Assembly (NCBI RefSeq): GCF_001547935.1
Contig: NZ_AP014636.1
Location: forward strand, 1,302,001-1,366,000
DNA: 64,000 nt
Direction: 5' to 3'
Origin: Vibrio tritonius
Lineage (GTDB): Bacteria; Pseudomonadota; Gammaproteobacteria; Enterobacterales; Vibrionaceae
Shown here: positions 16,819-25,950 of the stretch, in pieces
How the letters are laid out: every line of letters begins with the position of its first letter
How positions within the stretch are numbered: the stretch's first letter is position 1
Notes under the pieces: generated by a model
Database searches by the model: none
What the model was told of the DNA's origin: nothing
The model's input: the letters and a program-made list of their open reading frames with translations, nothing else
Program-made: the position numbers and the translations under genes

Positions 16819-19012
16819 CGACGAAGATAAAAACGTTAAGAAAGACACAATAGGTCAGCGTAGAGAAGACATTATCGGATTAGGGGATCGTTCTTTTCGC
16901 AAAAATTACTATCCCCAGTTGCGCCGTAACATGGATCGCCTTGAGCGGTTTAAAACCCTGCTCGACCATACGCCAGACATGGTCATGCTCATTTCTCTTC
17001 CTGACGGAATAGTGAGTGACGTGAACCAATCAGTCTGTACACTGTTTGGTGTTCAAGAAAACCAACTCGTCAACAAACCACTTCATGAGTTACCGTGGAG
17101 TCGTGTCAATGACGTTCTTGATAATATTTTAAGCGACTCAAACTCAGGCTCGGCAGTTATTGAACAAAAAAATTCTGCTGAAGAATGGGTATGGTTAGAG
17201 CTAAGCTATCAGAGAGCGACCTTAGACAACCATCAGTTTTGCGTTATTGTTGGACGTAATGTCACTGAGCGAGTTGAGCAAAGTGAAACACTCAACACCT
17301 TACTTTCAGAAAAAAACGCGCTACTCGATAATGCGTTAGTTGGTATGGTGTGGATAAAAAATCGTATCATTGTGGCATGCAATCAACGCTTTGAACAAAT
17401 GCTTGGCTATGAAGAAGGGACCGTAATAGGGCAATCTACCCGCCTGCTTTACGACTCAGAAGAAACCTTCAACGATTTTGGTAACGAAGCGTACCGTGTT
17501 CTTTGTAACGAAGACTCCTACAGTGCAACAATTCAGCTCATGAAAGCTAATGGTGAATCTGTATGGTGTGAACTCACAGGTAACGCTATCGATCAAAATA
17601 ACCCTCGCAAAGGCAGTATTTGGATTTTTAACGATATAAACCAGTTAAAAAGCTCTGAAGAGAAAGCCGTGTACATGTCGCAACATGATGCTCTGACAGG
17701 GCTACCTAACCAGCGCTTACTTTCCGATCGCTTAGAGCAAGCGATGCTACAAGCAACTAAGCAGTGCCCTTCTATCGCTTTACTGAGTCTCGATTTAGAT
17801 AACTTCAAAATTATTAACGATTTGCTCGGATATTCTAATGCTAACCAACTTTTAGTACTGGTATCAGAGCGTCTTAAAGAGTGTGTAAAAGAACTTGGCA
17901 CCGTGTGTCGGCAAGGCGGCGATGAATTTGCGATTCTCTTCCCCAATTTAAGTGATGCAGAGAAATGCATTTCTCGAATCAGTAGTATTTTTAGCGCACT
18001 AGAAACGCCTTTTCACTTCGAAGGACGAGAGATTAACTTAACCGTATCTATGGGTGTAGCCTTATTTCCTGAAGACGGATCTGATTTAGAAACCTTATTA
18101 AGAAAAGCCGATTCGGCCATGCTTCAAGCGAAAGAGGATGGCAAAAATACCTACCGATTTTATAGACAGCAATTGAATGAATCTATCGAAGAAGAACTCA
18201 CGATTGCTTTTGGGTTACGCAAGGCATTAGACGACCACCAGTTTGAACTCTACTACCAACCCAAAGTGGAAATTCGCTCCGGTAAGCTTAAAGGGGCTGA
18301 GGCGCTAATTCGTTGGAAACATCCCACTCTGGGCATGATTTCTCCCGCCAAGTTTATTCCTGTCGCGGAAGAAACTGGGCTTATCATCCCTATCAGTGAT
18401 TGGGTACTGCATACCGCATGTGCAGCGGTAGGGCGATGGCGCGACCTTGGTATGGAGAATGCTCTCGTGGCAGTTAACCTTTCTGCAGTTCACTTTGCAC
18501 GAGGTGATGTCAGTGAAAGCATACACAGAGCAATTAACGATACAGGCATCGTACCACGAATGCTTGAGCTGGAATTAACTGAATCTATTTTGATCAAGGA
18601 TCCCGAGTTCGTACTCGATGTAGTAAAAGATCTAAAAGAGTTTGGCTGTCGCCTCTCAATTGATGATTTTGGTACAGGGTATTCAAGCCTCGCCTATTTA
18701 AAACGATTTCCGGTAGATATACTCAAAATAGATAGAGAATTCGTTAAAGAGATCGCCACCAATCAAGAAGATGAAATCATTGTCAAAACCATAATCCAAA
18801 TGGCCAAAGGCTTTGGCATTGCCACGGTTGCCGAGGGCGTAGAAGATCAACAAACATTAGATAAATTACAGCGCTTTGGCTGCGACCGATCACAAGGCTA
18901 CTTTACCGGTCGACCAATGCCAGAAAATGAATTCATTGAATTTATGCTCAACAATCGTCGTGAACAGAAAAATAAAGCACCGCAAAACTCACCGAATGAT
19001 TATTCGATTTAG
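16805..19012 (+). CDS. PAS-PAS-GGDEF-EAL cyclic-di-GMP protein
   Basis: Signalling protein of 735 residues. Two PAS domains (about 50-165 and 172-285) precede a diguanylate cyclase domain with intact GGDEF (371-375) and a phosphodiesterase domain with intact EAL (499-501), ELTESIL and DDFGTGYSSL. Both activities may therefore be present. I see no RxxD inhibitory site before GGDEF. No membrane segment is evident, so it is probably cytoplasmic and senses a small ligand or redox state through PAS. The start is GTG inside the end of the Fe-alcohol dehydrogenase, with AAGG 9 bases upstream. The overlap indicates co-translation and a functional link. Confidence 0.9.
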   Translation: MKQCDDEDKNVKKDTIGQRREDIIGLGDRSFRKNYYPQLRRNMDRLERFKTLLDHTPDMVMLISLPDGIVSDVNQSVCTLFGVQENQLVNKPLHELPWSRVNDVLDNILSDSNSGSAVIEQKNSAEEWVWLELSYQRATLDNHQFCVIVGRNVTERVEQSETLNTLLSEKNALLDNALVGMVWIKNRIIVACNQRFEQMLGYEEGTVIGQSTRLLYDSEETFNDFGNEAYRVLCNEDSYSATIQLMKANGESVWCELTGNAIDQNNPRKGSIWIFNDINQLKSSEEKAVYMSQHDALTGLPNQRLLSDRLEQAMLQATKQCPSIALLSLDLDNFKIINDLLGYSNANQLLVLVSERLKECVKELGTVCRQGGDEFAILFPNLSDAEKCISRISSIFSALETPFHFEGREINLTVSMGVALFPEDGSDLETLLRKADSAMLQAKEDGKNTYRFYRQQLNESIEEELTIAFGLRKALDDHQFELYYQPKVEIRSGKLKGAEALIRWKHPTLGMISPAKFIPVAEETGLIIPISDWVLHTACAAVGRWRDLGMENALVAVNLSAVHFARGDVSESIHRAINDTGIVPRMLELELTESILIKDPEFVLDVVKDLKEFGCRLSIDDFGTGYSSLAYLKRFPVDILKIDREFVKEIATNQEDEIIVKTIIQMAKGFGIATVAEGVEDQQTLDKLQRFGCDRSQGYFTGRPMPENEFIEFMLNNRREQKNKAPQNSPNDYSI

Positions 19013-19049
19013 CTTGGTTTGGCAACAAGGAATTGAAATAGAGAGAGTA

Positions 19050-19123
19050 TGGAGGCGCGTCCCGGAGTCGAACCGAGGTCCACGGATTTGCAATCCGCTG
19101 CATGGCCACTCTGCCAACACGCC
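19050..19123 (-). tRNA. tRNA-Cys (GCA), copy 1
   Basis: 74-nt cloverleaf with encoded CCA. The anticodon loop reads TTGCAAA (GCA) and the T-arm contains GGTTCGACTCC. It is downstream of tRNA-Leu on the same strand and probably co-transcribed. Copies 2 and 3 in this window are the same 74-mer. Confidence 0.97.
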
Positions 19124-19148
19124 ATATAGAAAAGCTTTGTAGAGAAGA

Positions 19149-19235
19149 TGGTGCCCCGGGCCGGACTTGAACCGGCACAGCGCGAACGCCGAGGGATTTT
19201 AAATCCCTTGTGTCTACCAATTCCACCACCAGGGC
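19149..19235 (-). tRNA. tRNA-Leu (UAA)
   Basis: 87-nt class II tRNA with a long variable arm (CGGCGTTCGCGCTGTG) and encoded CCA. The anticodon stem-loop GGGATTTAAAATCCC gives UAA. The acceptor stem is GCCCTGG / CCGGGGC. It precedes tRNA-Cys copy 1 by 25 bases. Confidence 0.97.
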
Positions 19236-19508
19236 ACGCAAAACTTTTTGCGATGGGAAGACACCATCTTAGATACCGGACTAGCATCCCATATCTTTTT
19301 ATTCTTCAACAACACTGAGTGTTAATGTTGCCACATTCACAGCGCTTTGCCCTGTGAACAAGGCACACTTTACTCGAGATAAAATTCACGTCAACAGTTA
19401 ATTCTATCTTTTTGATTTAAGTGATGAAAAATCACACACCCTTGCCTATGATACATACATTTTGTGGGTTTTATCATCACTTATATAATTCGGAATTATA
19501 ACGCCGAA

Positions 19509-20618
19509 TCAATCGAGCGACTTTTTAAAACGTTTCGCCGATACCCACACACCGCACACGGTAAAAATGGCTAACCAAAGGGTGTCCTTCCACATGTCCA
19601 TCAAGCTGGCACTGCGTAACACGATACCTCGGATTAAACGCATAAAATGGGTAGTGGGTAATGCTTCAGCGACCCATTGAGCCACATTTGGCATAGCTTC
19701 ATAAGGTGTGATAAAACCAGACAGCAGTATCGACGGCAAAAGAATAAACATGGTCATCTGCATGGCTTGTAACTGTGTCATTGCCATCGTTGATATCAGT
19801 AGACCAACGGTTAAGCTCGCTGAAATATACAGTAGCGCCCCTAAAAAAATCTGATGTACGGCACCATTGATTGGCACATCGAACATAAAGTGGCCTAAGG
19901 TAAGAATGATCACGGTTTGAATTAGACCAACAAAAATGTAAGGGACAATTTTCGCTATCATAAGCTCAAGCGACGATACCGGAGTGGTAATAAGCAGTTC
20001 GAGGTTACCTTGTTCCCGCTCTCGAACCACAGCCACACTGGTAAACAAGACCATGGTCATACTCAAAATCACCGCTAATAGACCGGGTACAATGTTTACT
20101 GCTGAACTGCGGCTAGGGTTATAAAATAACGCGACATTTAACGTTTCTGCGGTGTCATTACCCACTTGCGTATTGAGCGATTCAGGGAAGAGGGTAAATG
20201 GTAACGACCTCAGTCCCAAAATCGCAGAACTGATGGTGCTATCGGTGCCATCCACCATCCATTGTCCTAGGGTTTGAGAGTGAGCCAAACGGTAGTTCAC
20301 ATCAGCTGGTATCACCAATGCAACTCTTACTTCGCCTGCTTGAATCGCTTGCTGAGCTTCAGCCGGGGAAGAATAGCTATGGGTGAAATTCACCACCTGA
20401 GAAGCCAGAACTTGCTGCTGTAATTGGCGACTGGTTTGATTTTGGCTCATATCAACAATTCCAGCCGGAATGTTGCGCACATCCATATTAATCGCATAAC
20501 CAAACAAAGTCAGTTGTACTAGAGGGATCACCACAATCATCGCAAAGGTAATTCGGTCGCGCCGCAACTGCCGTATTTCTTTAATGATAATCGCTTTCAT
20601 CCGAGTCCATGAACTCAT
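19509..20618 (-). CDS. ABC-2 type exporter permease (YbhR/YhhJ-like)
   Basis: Inner-membrane permease of 369 residues: one N-terminal helix (about 25-45), a large periplasmic loop, then five or six helices from about 175. The segment VAVVREREQGNLELLITTPV is characteristic of drug/antibiotic ABC-2 permeases. It overlaps the ATPase gene upstream (ATGA). In E. coli ybhGFSR two permeases follow the ATPase; only one is present here, so it probably works as a homodimer. With its ATPase and membrane fusion partner it would export hydrophobic compounds from the inner membrane. Confidence 0.88.
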   Translation of the reverse strand: MSSWTRMKAIIIKEIRQLRRDRITFAMIVVIPLVQLTLFGYAINMDVRNIPAGIVDMSQNQTSRQLQQQVLASQVVNFTHSYSSPAEAQQAIQAGEVRVALVIPADVNYRLAHSQTLGQWMVDGTDSTISSAILGLRSLPFTLFPESLNTQVGNDTAETLNVALFYNPSRSSAVNIVPGLLAVILSMTMVLFTSVAVVREREQGNLELLITTPVSSLELMIAKIVPYIFVGLIQTVIILTLGHFMFDVPINGAVHQIFLGALLYISASLTVGLLISTMAMTQLQAMQMTMFILLPSILLSGFITPYEAMPNVAQWVAEALPTTHFMRLIRGIVLRSASLMDMWKDTLWLAIFTVCGVWVSAKRFKKSLD

Positions 20619-21544
20619 TGACGCCCCTCCCCTGTCACCGATACAAACACATCTTCAATAGTTGGCCGCGCAATCGTCATTTCCGCCTTATTTAATTCGG
20701 GAAACGTCTGCTGCATCCAACCGATAGGATCCTCTATTTGTTGGTAAATCAATACGCGCAGTCGAACCCCCAACTGAGCAGCTGAACGAATCTGTTGTGG
20801 ATACTGAAGTAATTTGGCTTTAAGCGTTCGAAGACCTGGCGCCTTTACTTCCACAATGTTCACACCCATTTGTGCCATTAACTCATCCGGCGGCCCATCT
20901 GCACGCATTTTGCCAGACTCCATAATAGCTAAGCGATGGCAGCGCTCGGCTTCATCCATGTAGTGCGTGGTTACCAAAATCGTGGTGCCCATTTCTGACA
21001 GATCAAACAGTTTTTCCCAGAAGTCGCGACGGTTTTCTGGGTCAACTGCGGATGTTGGCTCATCAAGAAACAGAAGTTCCGGACGATTCATGGTGGCACA
21101 AGCAAGTGATAGACGTTGCTTTTGCCCCCCACTCATGCCTCTGGCTCGCTGGTTACGTAATCTATCTAAACCATAAGTTGACATCTGTTCTGCACAGCGT
21201 TGATCTAAGGTTTTAGGACTCATACCAAAAATCGTCCCCATAAACTGCAAGTTTTCATAAACAGACAAATCGTCATACAATGAAAACTTCTGCGTCATGT
21301 AACCAATTTTGAGGCGTAACAGGTCGGCATCGCGAGGAATCTTATAACCAAGAACTTCGATTTCCCCTGAAGTTGAGTGCAACAATCCCGTTAACGTGCG
21401 AATGGTCGTGGACTTACCACAGCCATTGGGTCCTAAAAAGCCATAAATACACCCTTTGGGCACATTCAATGAAATATCATCAATCGCGGTAAATTCACCA
21501 AAGCGTTTAACGATATGTTCAGCCCTAATCGCTAACTCACTCAT
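20615..21544 (-). CDS. ABC exporter ATP-binding protein (YbhF-like, single domain)
   Basis: ATPase of 309 residues powering the adjacent permease. Walker A GPNGCGKST (38-46), signature MSGGQ (137-141), Walker B LLFLDEP (157-163) and the H-loop TTHYMDEAERC are all present. A C-terminal extension of about 80 residues is typical of the DrrA/YbhF type. E. coli YbhF is a tandem double ATPase; this is a single domain. I chose ATG 21544, which overlaps the stop of the membrane fusion gene (ATGAGTGA); an in-frame start three codons upstream is less likely. Confidence 0.92.
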   Translation of the reverse strand: MSELAIRAEHIVKRFGEFTAIDDISLNVPKGCIYGFLGPNGCGKSTTIRTLTGLLHSTSGEIEVLGYKIPRDADLLRLKIGYMTQKFSLYDDLSVYENLQFMGTIFGMSPKTLDQRCAEQMSTYGLDRLRNQRARGMSGGQKQRLSLACATMNRPELLFLDEPTSAVDPENRRDFWEKLFDLSEMGTTILVTTHYMDEAERCHRLAIMESGKMRADGPPDELMAQMGVNIVEVKAPGLRTLKAKLLQYPQQIRSAAQLGVRLRVLIYQQIEDPIGWMQQTFPELNKAEMTIARPTIEDVFVSVTGEGRQ

Positions 21545-22490
21545 AATCGTCATCCAAATCCACTTGAACCGGAATGCCTGCTGGTAATGAGGCCGCTGAG
21601 TCTGGTAGGTCTATTTTGGTTAAATAGACCAAACGAGAGCGATCACGTGCACTCATGCTGCGATAAGTCGTGAAAGAGGAGTCTTTCGAAATCCAACGAA
21701 CTTTGCCCATCATTGCTTTCTCAATACCATCAACGTGCACGGTGACTTGCGTACCTACAGGATAGTGAGCAACTTGCAATTCTGGTAAGTACACCCGAGC
21801 GTACGGCTTACTTTCCGCGGCGATGATTGCAACAATACCATTCACCGGAACTCGCTCTCCTTGATGGTAAGGTAACGAATCGATCACACCTTCACGCGTT
21901 GCAGTAATCGTCAATTCGCTGAGTTTATGTTGTTCAAGTTCAACATTTGCTTTTGCTGCTGCCAGCTCAGCACGTGCAACCTCAATGTCTTCTGCTCGAT
22001 AACCTGCGGACAATTTCTTCAATGTTTGTAGAGCCGCATTATAGGATGCTCTCGCTTCGTCGCGCTTGGCTAACGCATTGTCTTTTTCTGCTGGCGAACT
22101 GAGTTTGCGTGCAACTAATTCAGCAATTCGACGGTACTGCTTCTCTTCGTTATCTAATCGAACACGCGCATTTTCCACATTCGCTTGTGCGGAAGCGACA
22201 TCTTCCGATCGTTCACCATTAAGCAATTTAGTCAGTTGCGTTTGCGCTTGTACTTCTTGCGCCACCGCTTTAGCCAATACAGCCCGCTGACTGATAGAAG
22301 AAAGGGTGAGCAAAACATCACCTTGCTTAACCGCCTGGCCTTCTTTTACGTCAATTCGCTCAATAATTTCATTGGCCGTTGCGGTGAGTGAAATTCTGTC
22401 GCGTTCCAAAGAACCAAGAGCCTGAGGGTTTTCTTGTGGAGTGCAACCAAACAGAACCAATAACGGTAAAATAATCAACCTATTACGCAT
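21537..22490 (-). CDS. HlyD-family membrane fusion protein, probable lipoprotein (YbhG-like)
   Basis: Periplasmic adaptor of about 317 residues linking the ABC exporter to an outer-membrane channel. The N-terminus MRNRLIILPLLVLFGCTPQ looks like a lipoprotein signal with Cys as the first mature residue. A biotinyl-lipoyl half (IERIDVKEGQAVKQGDVLLTL), a long coiled-coil hairpin (about 70-185) and the second lipoyl half with a beta-barrel (TREGVIDSLPYHQGERV) follow. I chose ATG 22490 because it gives a lipobox; an in-frame start at 22541 would put 17 polar residues before it. First gene of a three-gene operon, divergent from a TetR regulator. Confidence 0.87.
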   Translation of the reverse strand: MRNRLIILPLLVLFGCTPQENPQALGSLERDRISLTATANEIIERIDVKEGQAVKQGDVLLTLSSISQRAVLAKAVAQEVQAQTQLTKLLNGERSEDVASAQANVENARVRLDNEEKQYRRIAELVARKLSSPAEKDNALAKRDEARASYNAALQTLKKLSAGYRAEDIEVARAELAAAKANVELEQHKLSELTITATREGVIDSLPYHQGERVPVNGIVAIIAAESKPYARVYLPELQVAHYPVGTQVTVHVDGIEKAMMGKVRWISKDSSFTTYRSMSARDRSRLVYLTKIDLPDSAASLPAGIPVQVDLDDDYE

Positions 22491-22598
22491 GTTTTCATTC
22501 TCATCATTGTGAGTGCTTACTTTCCCTATGGTGGTCATCACTCGCTCGCCAAACAGGCGTTGAATAAAGCTCCACGTTAGAAAAATGACGCTTAAACC

Positions 22599-22633
22599 AA
22601 TTAGTTTAAATTGAATTTAAATTTAAACTAATT
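22599..22633. promoter_or_regulatory. Inverted repeat operator between exporter operon and tetR
   Basis: AATTAGTTTAAATT (22599-22612) and its exact reverse complement AATTTAAACTAATT (22620-22633), spacer 7 bases. It sits in the 180-base divergent region, as expected for the TetR-family regulator that follows. Confidence 0.7.
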
Positions 22634-22673
22634 TATCTTAGGGGAAAAATCAAGCAGGGTGAGCAGAGAAAAT

Positions 22674-23339
22674 ATGACAAGACGTAAAACATCAACCCGT
22701 GTTGATGGAGAAATTACTCGCCAACGCATTTTAGATGCCGCAGGTAAACTCTTTGCGATAAATGGATTTGCTGAAACCACCAGTAAATCCATAGCACTAG
22801 AGGCTGGCGTCGATTTGGCTTCGATCAATTATCATTTTGGTAGTCGTAATGGGTTGTATCAGAAAGTACTAGCCCAAGCACACAGCAGTATCATCAATAT
22901 TGAGTTACTGAATAACATTGCTCACAGTGGGCAGCCTGCTGAGAAAAAGCTTAAAGCTTTCATTGAGTTATTATGCAATGCCACACGCAGTGGCAACGAA
23001 TGGCAAGCCCAAACGCTTGCCCGAGAGATACTGGCCCCGACCTCTAACTTAGCGGTTTTATTTAACCAAGAGTTGGAGCCTAAGCTTCTCATTATTCGTG
23101 AATTATTAAGTGAAGTGACGGAGATTCCCATCGATGCACCGCAATTGGCTCCTTGCCTACTGAACGTGATTGCCCCCTGCATGGTACTTTTGGTTGCCGG
23201 TCAATCGGTTCCGGGCGCATTGCAAGAAACGGCGAATCTGCCACAACAGCAACTAATTGAACACATGTATCATTTTGCGTTGTCTGGCTTACTCGCAATG
23301 GGCGAGCAATATCGCCTCACCCACAGCAGCTCTTCTTGA
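22674..23339 (+). CDS. TetR-family regulator, CecR/YbiH-like
   Basis: Repressor of about 221 residues. The N-terminal HTH (TRQRILDAAGKLFAINGFAETTSKSIALEAGVDLASINYHFGSR) has the SINYHFGSR ending seen in CecR, and the C-terminal half resembles DUF1956. In E. coli, CecR controls ybhGFSR, the same exporter type that lies divergently here, so autoregulation plus exporter control is likely through the 14-bp inverted repeat. The start is uncertain: ATG 22674, or GTG 22659 five codons upstream. Confidence 0.88.
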   Translation: MTRRKTSTRVDGEITRQRILDAAGKLFAINGFAETTSKSIALEAGVDLASINYHFGSRNGLYQKVLAQAHSSIINIELLNNIAHSGQPAEKKLKAFIELLCNATRSGNEWQAQTLAREILAPTSNLAVLFNQELEPKLLIIRELLSEVTEIPIDAPQLAPCLLNVIAPCMVLLVAGQSVPGALQETANLPQQQLIEHMYHFALSGLLAMGEQYRLTHSSSS

Positions 23340-23376
23340 GCATAGTCACTTAAATTGGCTTAGCTGCCGTATTCCG

Positions 23377-23712
23377 TTACGCCGCTTGAGCAAGGTATTG
23401 ACCTTCAATCGTCAGCCTTGCTTGTGGCCAATTGAAGATACAGCCAGTCGCGGTAAAATGATCATCACCCACCCTGTTGGCTTCGAGGGTCAACTGAAAC
23501 TGGTCAATCGCACCGAAAATCGATTCGGCACGTTCGTTCCATTGCTTAACCATGAGTTCTACATGGTATTTCCCTTGACGATAAAAGAGTTTGCCAGAAT
23601 AGATAAATCCACTGTCTCCGCCATTAACCGAACCATCTTTGATCACCAAAATTCCTTGGCCACAAATGTATTGGCTCGATAAAAACGACACTTGGTAGAT
23701 ACCTTCTTTCAT
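23377..23712 (-). CDS. GrlR-like small regulatory protein
   Basis: Protein of 111 residues. MKEGIYQVSFLSS at the start and KDGSVNGGDSGFIYSGK (about 24-40) match the GrlR family, beta-barrel proteins named after the negative regulator of the LEE type III secretion genes. No GrlA-like partner or secretion genes are in the window, so its target is unknown. AAAGGA six bases upstream fixes the start at 23712; longer in-frame starts are less likely. The gene shares its 3' side with the TetR gene in convergent orientation, 37 bases apart. Confidence 0.72.
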   Translation of the reverse strand: MKEGIYQVSFLSSQYICGQGILVIKDGSVNGGDSGFIYSGKLFYRQGKYHVELMVKQWNERAESIFGAIDQFQLTLEANRVGDDHFTATGCIFNWPQARLTIEGQYLAQAA

Positions 23713-23818
23713 GTGCATTCCTTTAGATAACCACTGAACGAGCAAGAAGGTTACCAGCCCACTGCAAAGACTGATTTTTATAAACTTACAACTTTGATGA
23801 ACACTTCCATCACATTAA

Positions 23819-23848
23819 AAAGGGCTGGTCATTACAAACCAGCCCTTT
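23819..23848 (-). terminator. Terminator after the PL9 pectate lyase gene
   Basis: Stem AAAGGGCTGGT / ACCAGCCCTTT with an 8-base loop. On the minus strand it ends in a T-run, so it terminates the PelL-like gene. Confidence 0.85.
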
Positions 23849-23893
23849 ATTCGGGTGTCATCTTTTATTGGCAATTGAGCCTTCCAGCCACGT

Positions 23894-25183
23894 TTATTGT
23901 TTCTCTATTGCACCAAGATCAGGGGCGGCACCCAAATAATCAATGCCATTTACCACCGCGCCCGCATCAATCAATACGGTATTCGCTTTGATATGGAACA
24001 AGGCGTTATGAGGTAAAGCACCGTTGCTGCTACGTTCGGCAGTAGCCAAACTGGTGTTTAAGTTTTCAAATAACTTACGAGTCATAGTGATGCCACTATC
24101 CCATGAGTTATTACTGGTATTGGCATTTTTGACCGTGACACTACCATCTAAAGAAAGGTTATTACGGAAATAATGTTTCTCGCCTGAACTCAATGAGTTA
24201 CCAAAACCAAAGTTAATACCATTGTCATACGCGGTGTTATTAATGACACGCACACCACCTGCATTATTATTTTGGTCAAACCCTTTGTTTACATTACCAA
24301 ACGCGATAGAGCGAGAAATTTCATGGTTCCCTACCGCACGATTTCCGCCCAGTTTGAAACCATTACCGTTACCAGCAAAAGCAGAGTCTCCCCAGTAATC
24401 GATACCACTGAGAGAAGCCCAGCTCTCTTTGATCACAACTTTTTGGTCAGTATCGAACAGGTCAAATGCATCATCCGAATTCTTCCAAGCGCGGCATCCA
24501 ATAAATTCATTACCTGCCCCCTGCTTTTGTTTCGCCCCAAAACCATCGGCCATGCTGCCATGTTTTTTAGGATCGTAATTGAGGTAACTGTCAGAGTTAA
24601 GCACCAAGTTATAGGCTCCGCCTTTATTGATTTCTAATCCCGTATTACGGTTGTCATAGAAAGCCATATTTTCAAAGGTATTGTGGTTACCTGTCACATA
24701 TGCACCTTGATACCCTGCATGGGTAATATCAATGCCCCTAAAATACCAATAACTACCAGTGACATAAAAGCCGAATCCGTTTTGAACCCATTCTCCTTCA
24801 GGAAATTGAAAGTCAAATACCGCGCGACCACAGTTTTCTGTTACCACGTAAATAGGTGCAGTCGACGTACCAGATTGACCGAAGCGGAGGGTGTTCTTCT
24901 TATCTTGCTGATAATCAATCACATAGGTACCCGCTTGCAGCAAAATCATTTCTCCAGCCTGCACTGTGGACAGCGCCGTTTGAAAATCCATCGCTTGGGA
25001 TGCGCTGTCGCCGCTGTTACTAGCTACCCCTGTCGGTGAAACATAGTAAATACGTGTGGGGGAAAAGCTGCTGCCATTCCCTTCACATTGCGTTGCCATC
25101 GACTCGGATAAAGACGCCCAAGCACTGGTAGAACAAGTTAGTAATAAAGTAGTGAGTATTGTCGCTCGTATTTGACGATTCAT
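23894..25183 (-). CDS. pelL: Secreted pectate lyase, PL9 family (PelL-like)
   Basis: Endo-pectate lyase cleaving polygalacturonate by Ca2+-dependent beta-elimination. The 429 residues begin with a signal peptide ending AWA-S (about residue 24) and fold as a right-handed beta-helix. The sequence follows Dickeya PelL closely: YYVSPTG, ENCGRAVFDF, GFYVTGSYWYFRG and NPKK-like repeats. Expected calcium ligands Asp213, Asp237, Asp238 and Asp241 (SMADGFG, NSDDAFDLF) and catalytic Lys277 (NGFKLGG) are all there, with a constant offset of four from PelL numbering as I recall it. Single gene with its own terminator. A second PL9 protein lies at 44.2 kb. Confidence 0.92.
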   Translation of the reverse strand: MNRQIRATILTTLLLTCSTSAWASLSESMATQCEGNGSSFSPTRIYYVSPTGVASNSGDSASQAMDFQTALSTVQAGEMILLQAGTYVIDYQQDKKNTLRFGQSGTSTAPIYVVTENCGRAVFDFQFPEGEWVQNGFGFYVTGSYWYFRGIDITHAGYQGAYVTGNHNTFENMAFYDNRNTGLEINKGGAYNLVLNSDSYLNYDPKKHGSMADGFGAKQKQGAGNEFIGCRAWKNSDDAFDLFDTDQKVVIKESWASLSGIDYWGDSAFAGNGNGFKLGGNRAVGNHEISRSIAFGNVNKGFDQNNNAGGVRVINNTAYDNGINFGFGNSLSSGEKHYFRNNLSLDGSVTVKNANTSNNSWDSGITMTRKLFENLNTSLATAERSSNGALPHNALFHIKANTVLIDAGAVVNGIDYLGAAPDLGAIEKQ

Positions 25184-25317
25184 GTAAGTTCATCCCATTT
25201 TTATTTCACGAACATACATTATAAATAGTTAATACTTTATCAATCACTTAATTAGCTAATATTTACCATTAAGATCAAAAAATAAATAAAAACATTCAGA
25301 ATGGAATCCTATTTAAA

Positions 25318-25950
25318 TCATTCCACATCTTCTGATAAGTTCTCAATCATTTCTACTGTATGAATAGCTGCAGAAACCCACAAGTTAATTGCATAAATAT
25401 AAAATTCAATATGGAATAATTCTTGACGTATTTTTTCGTCTGAAATGCAATTCCAATTATCAATCTTTAAGTTCTCCTCTGCAAATTTCCTAGCATTCGA
25501 CGAGGCATTCATGTCTAAAAGAACACCAAGCTTTTCGTTTACAATATCGATATTAAGCCGATGAACTTGCGGACGAAGTATATAGTCACTAATCACTTTA
25601 GGGAGAATTCTCTGTGCGTACTCGATCGTATCAACATTCATTTGATAGAACATCTTTCTGACGACAACCCATTGACTATATGACTTATTATGCATTTGCC
25701 CGTCAACAGCATTCAATTCACTTGAACACTCATATGCAAGCTCACGTGTTTCCTCGTTTAAACGACATTCTGATAAAGCCTTAAACTTTGGCAAATGTTT
25801 AAAAGCTTGGTTAAGCTTTAAAAAAGTTTCAGCCACATCATAGGTACGATCTAAAGCTCGTTCATAAAGATTACGTAAAATGTCTTCTTTTGAGAGTTCA
25901 ATTTCAGCTTGGATCTGATTTATTTTCTCATCAAAATATTTTAATTCCAC
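25318..25950 (-). CDS. Unrecognised helical protein, AT-rich ORF
   Basis: I do not recognise this 210-residue protein. It is predicted mostly alpha-helical, acidic and soluble, with no signal peptide, membrane segment or cysteine pair. The first 30 residues (MELKYFDEKINQIQAEIELSK) could form a short coiled coil. The start is probably GTG at 25950 with a weak GGTGGTG upstream. Base composition is clearly more AT-rich than the neighbours, and it is flanked by AT-rich intergenic DNA on both sides, which hints at recent acquisition. No partner gene is evident. Confidence 0.6.
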   Translation of the reverse strand: MELKYFDEKINQIQAEIELSKEDILRNLYERALDRTYDVAETFLKLNQAFKHLPKFKALSECRLNEETRELAYECSSELNAVDGQMHNKSYSQWVVVRKMFYQMNVDTIEYAQRILPKVISDYILRPQVHRLNIDIVNEKLGVLLDMNASSNARKFAEENLKIDNWNCISDEKIRQELFHIEFYIYAINLWVSAAIHTVEMIENLSEDVE

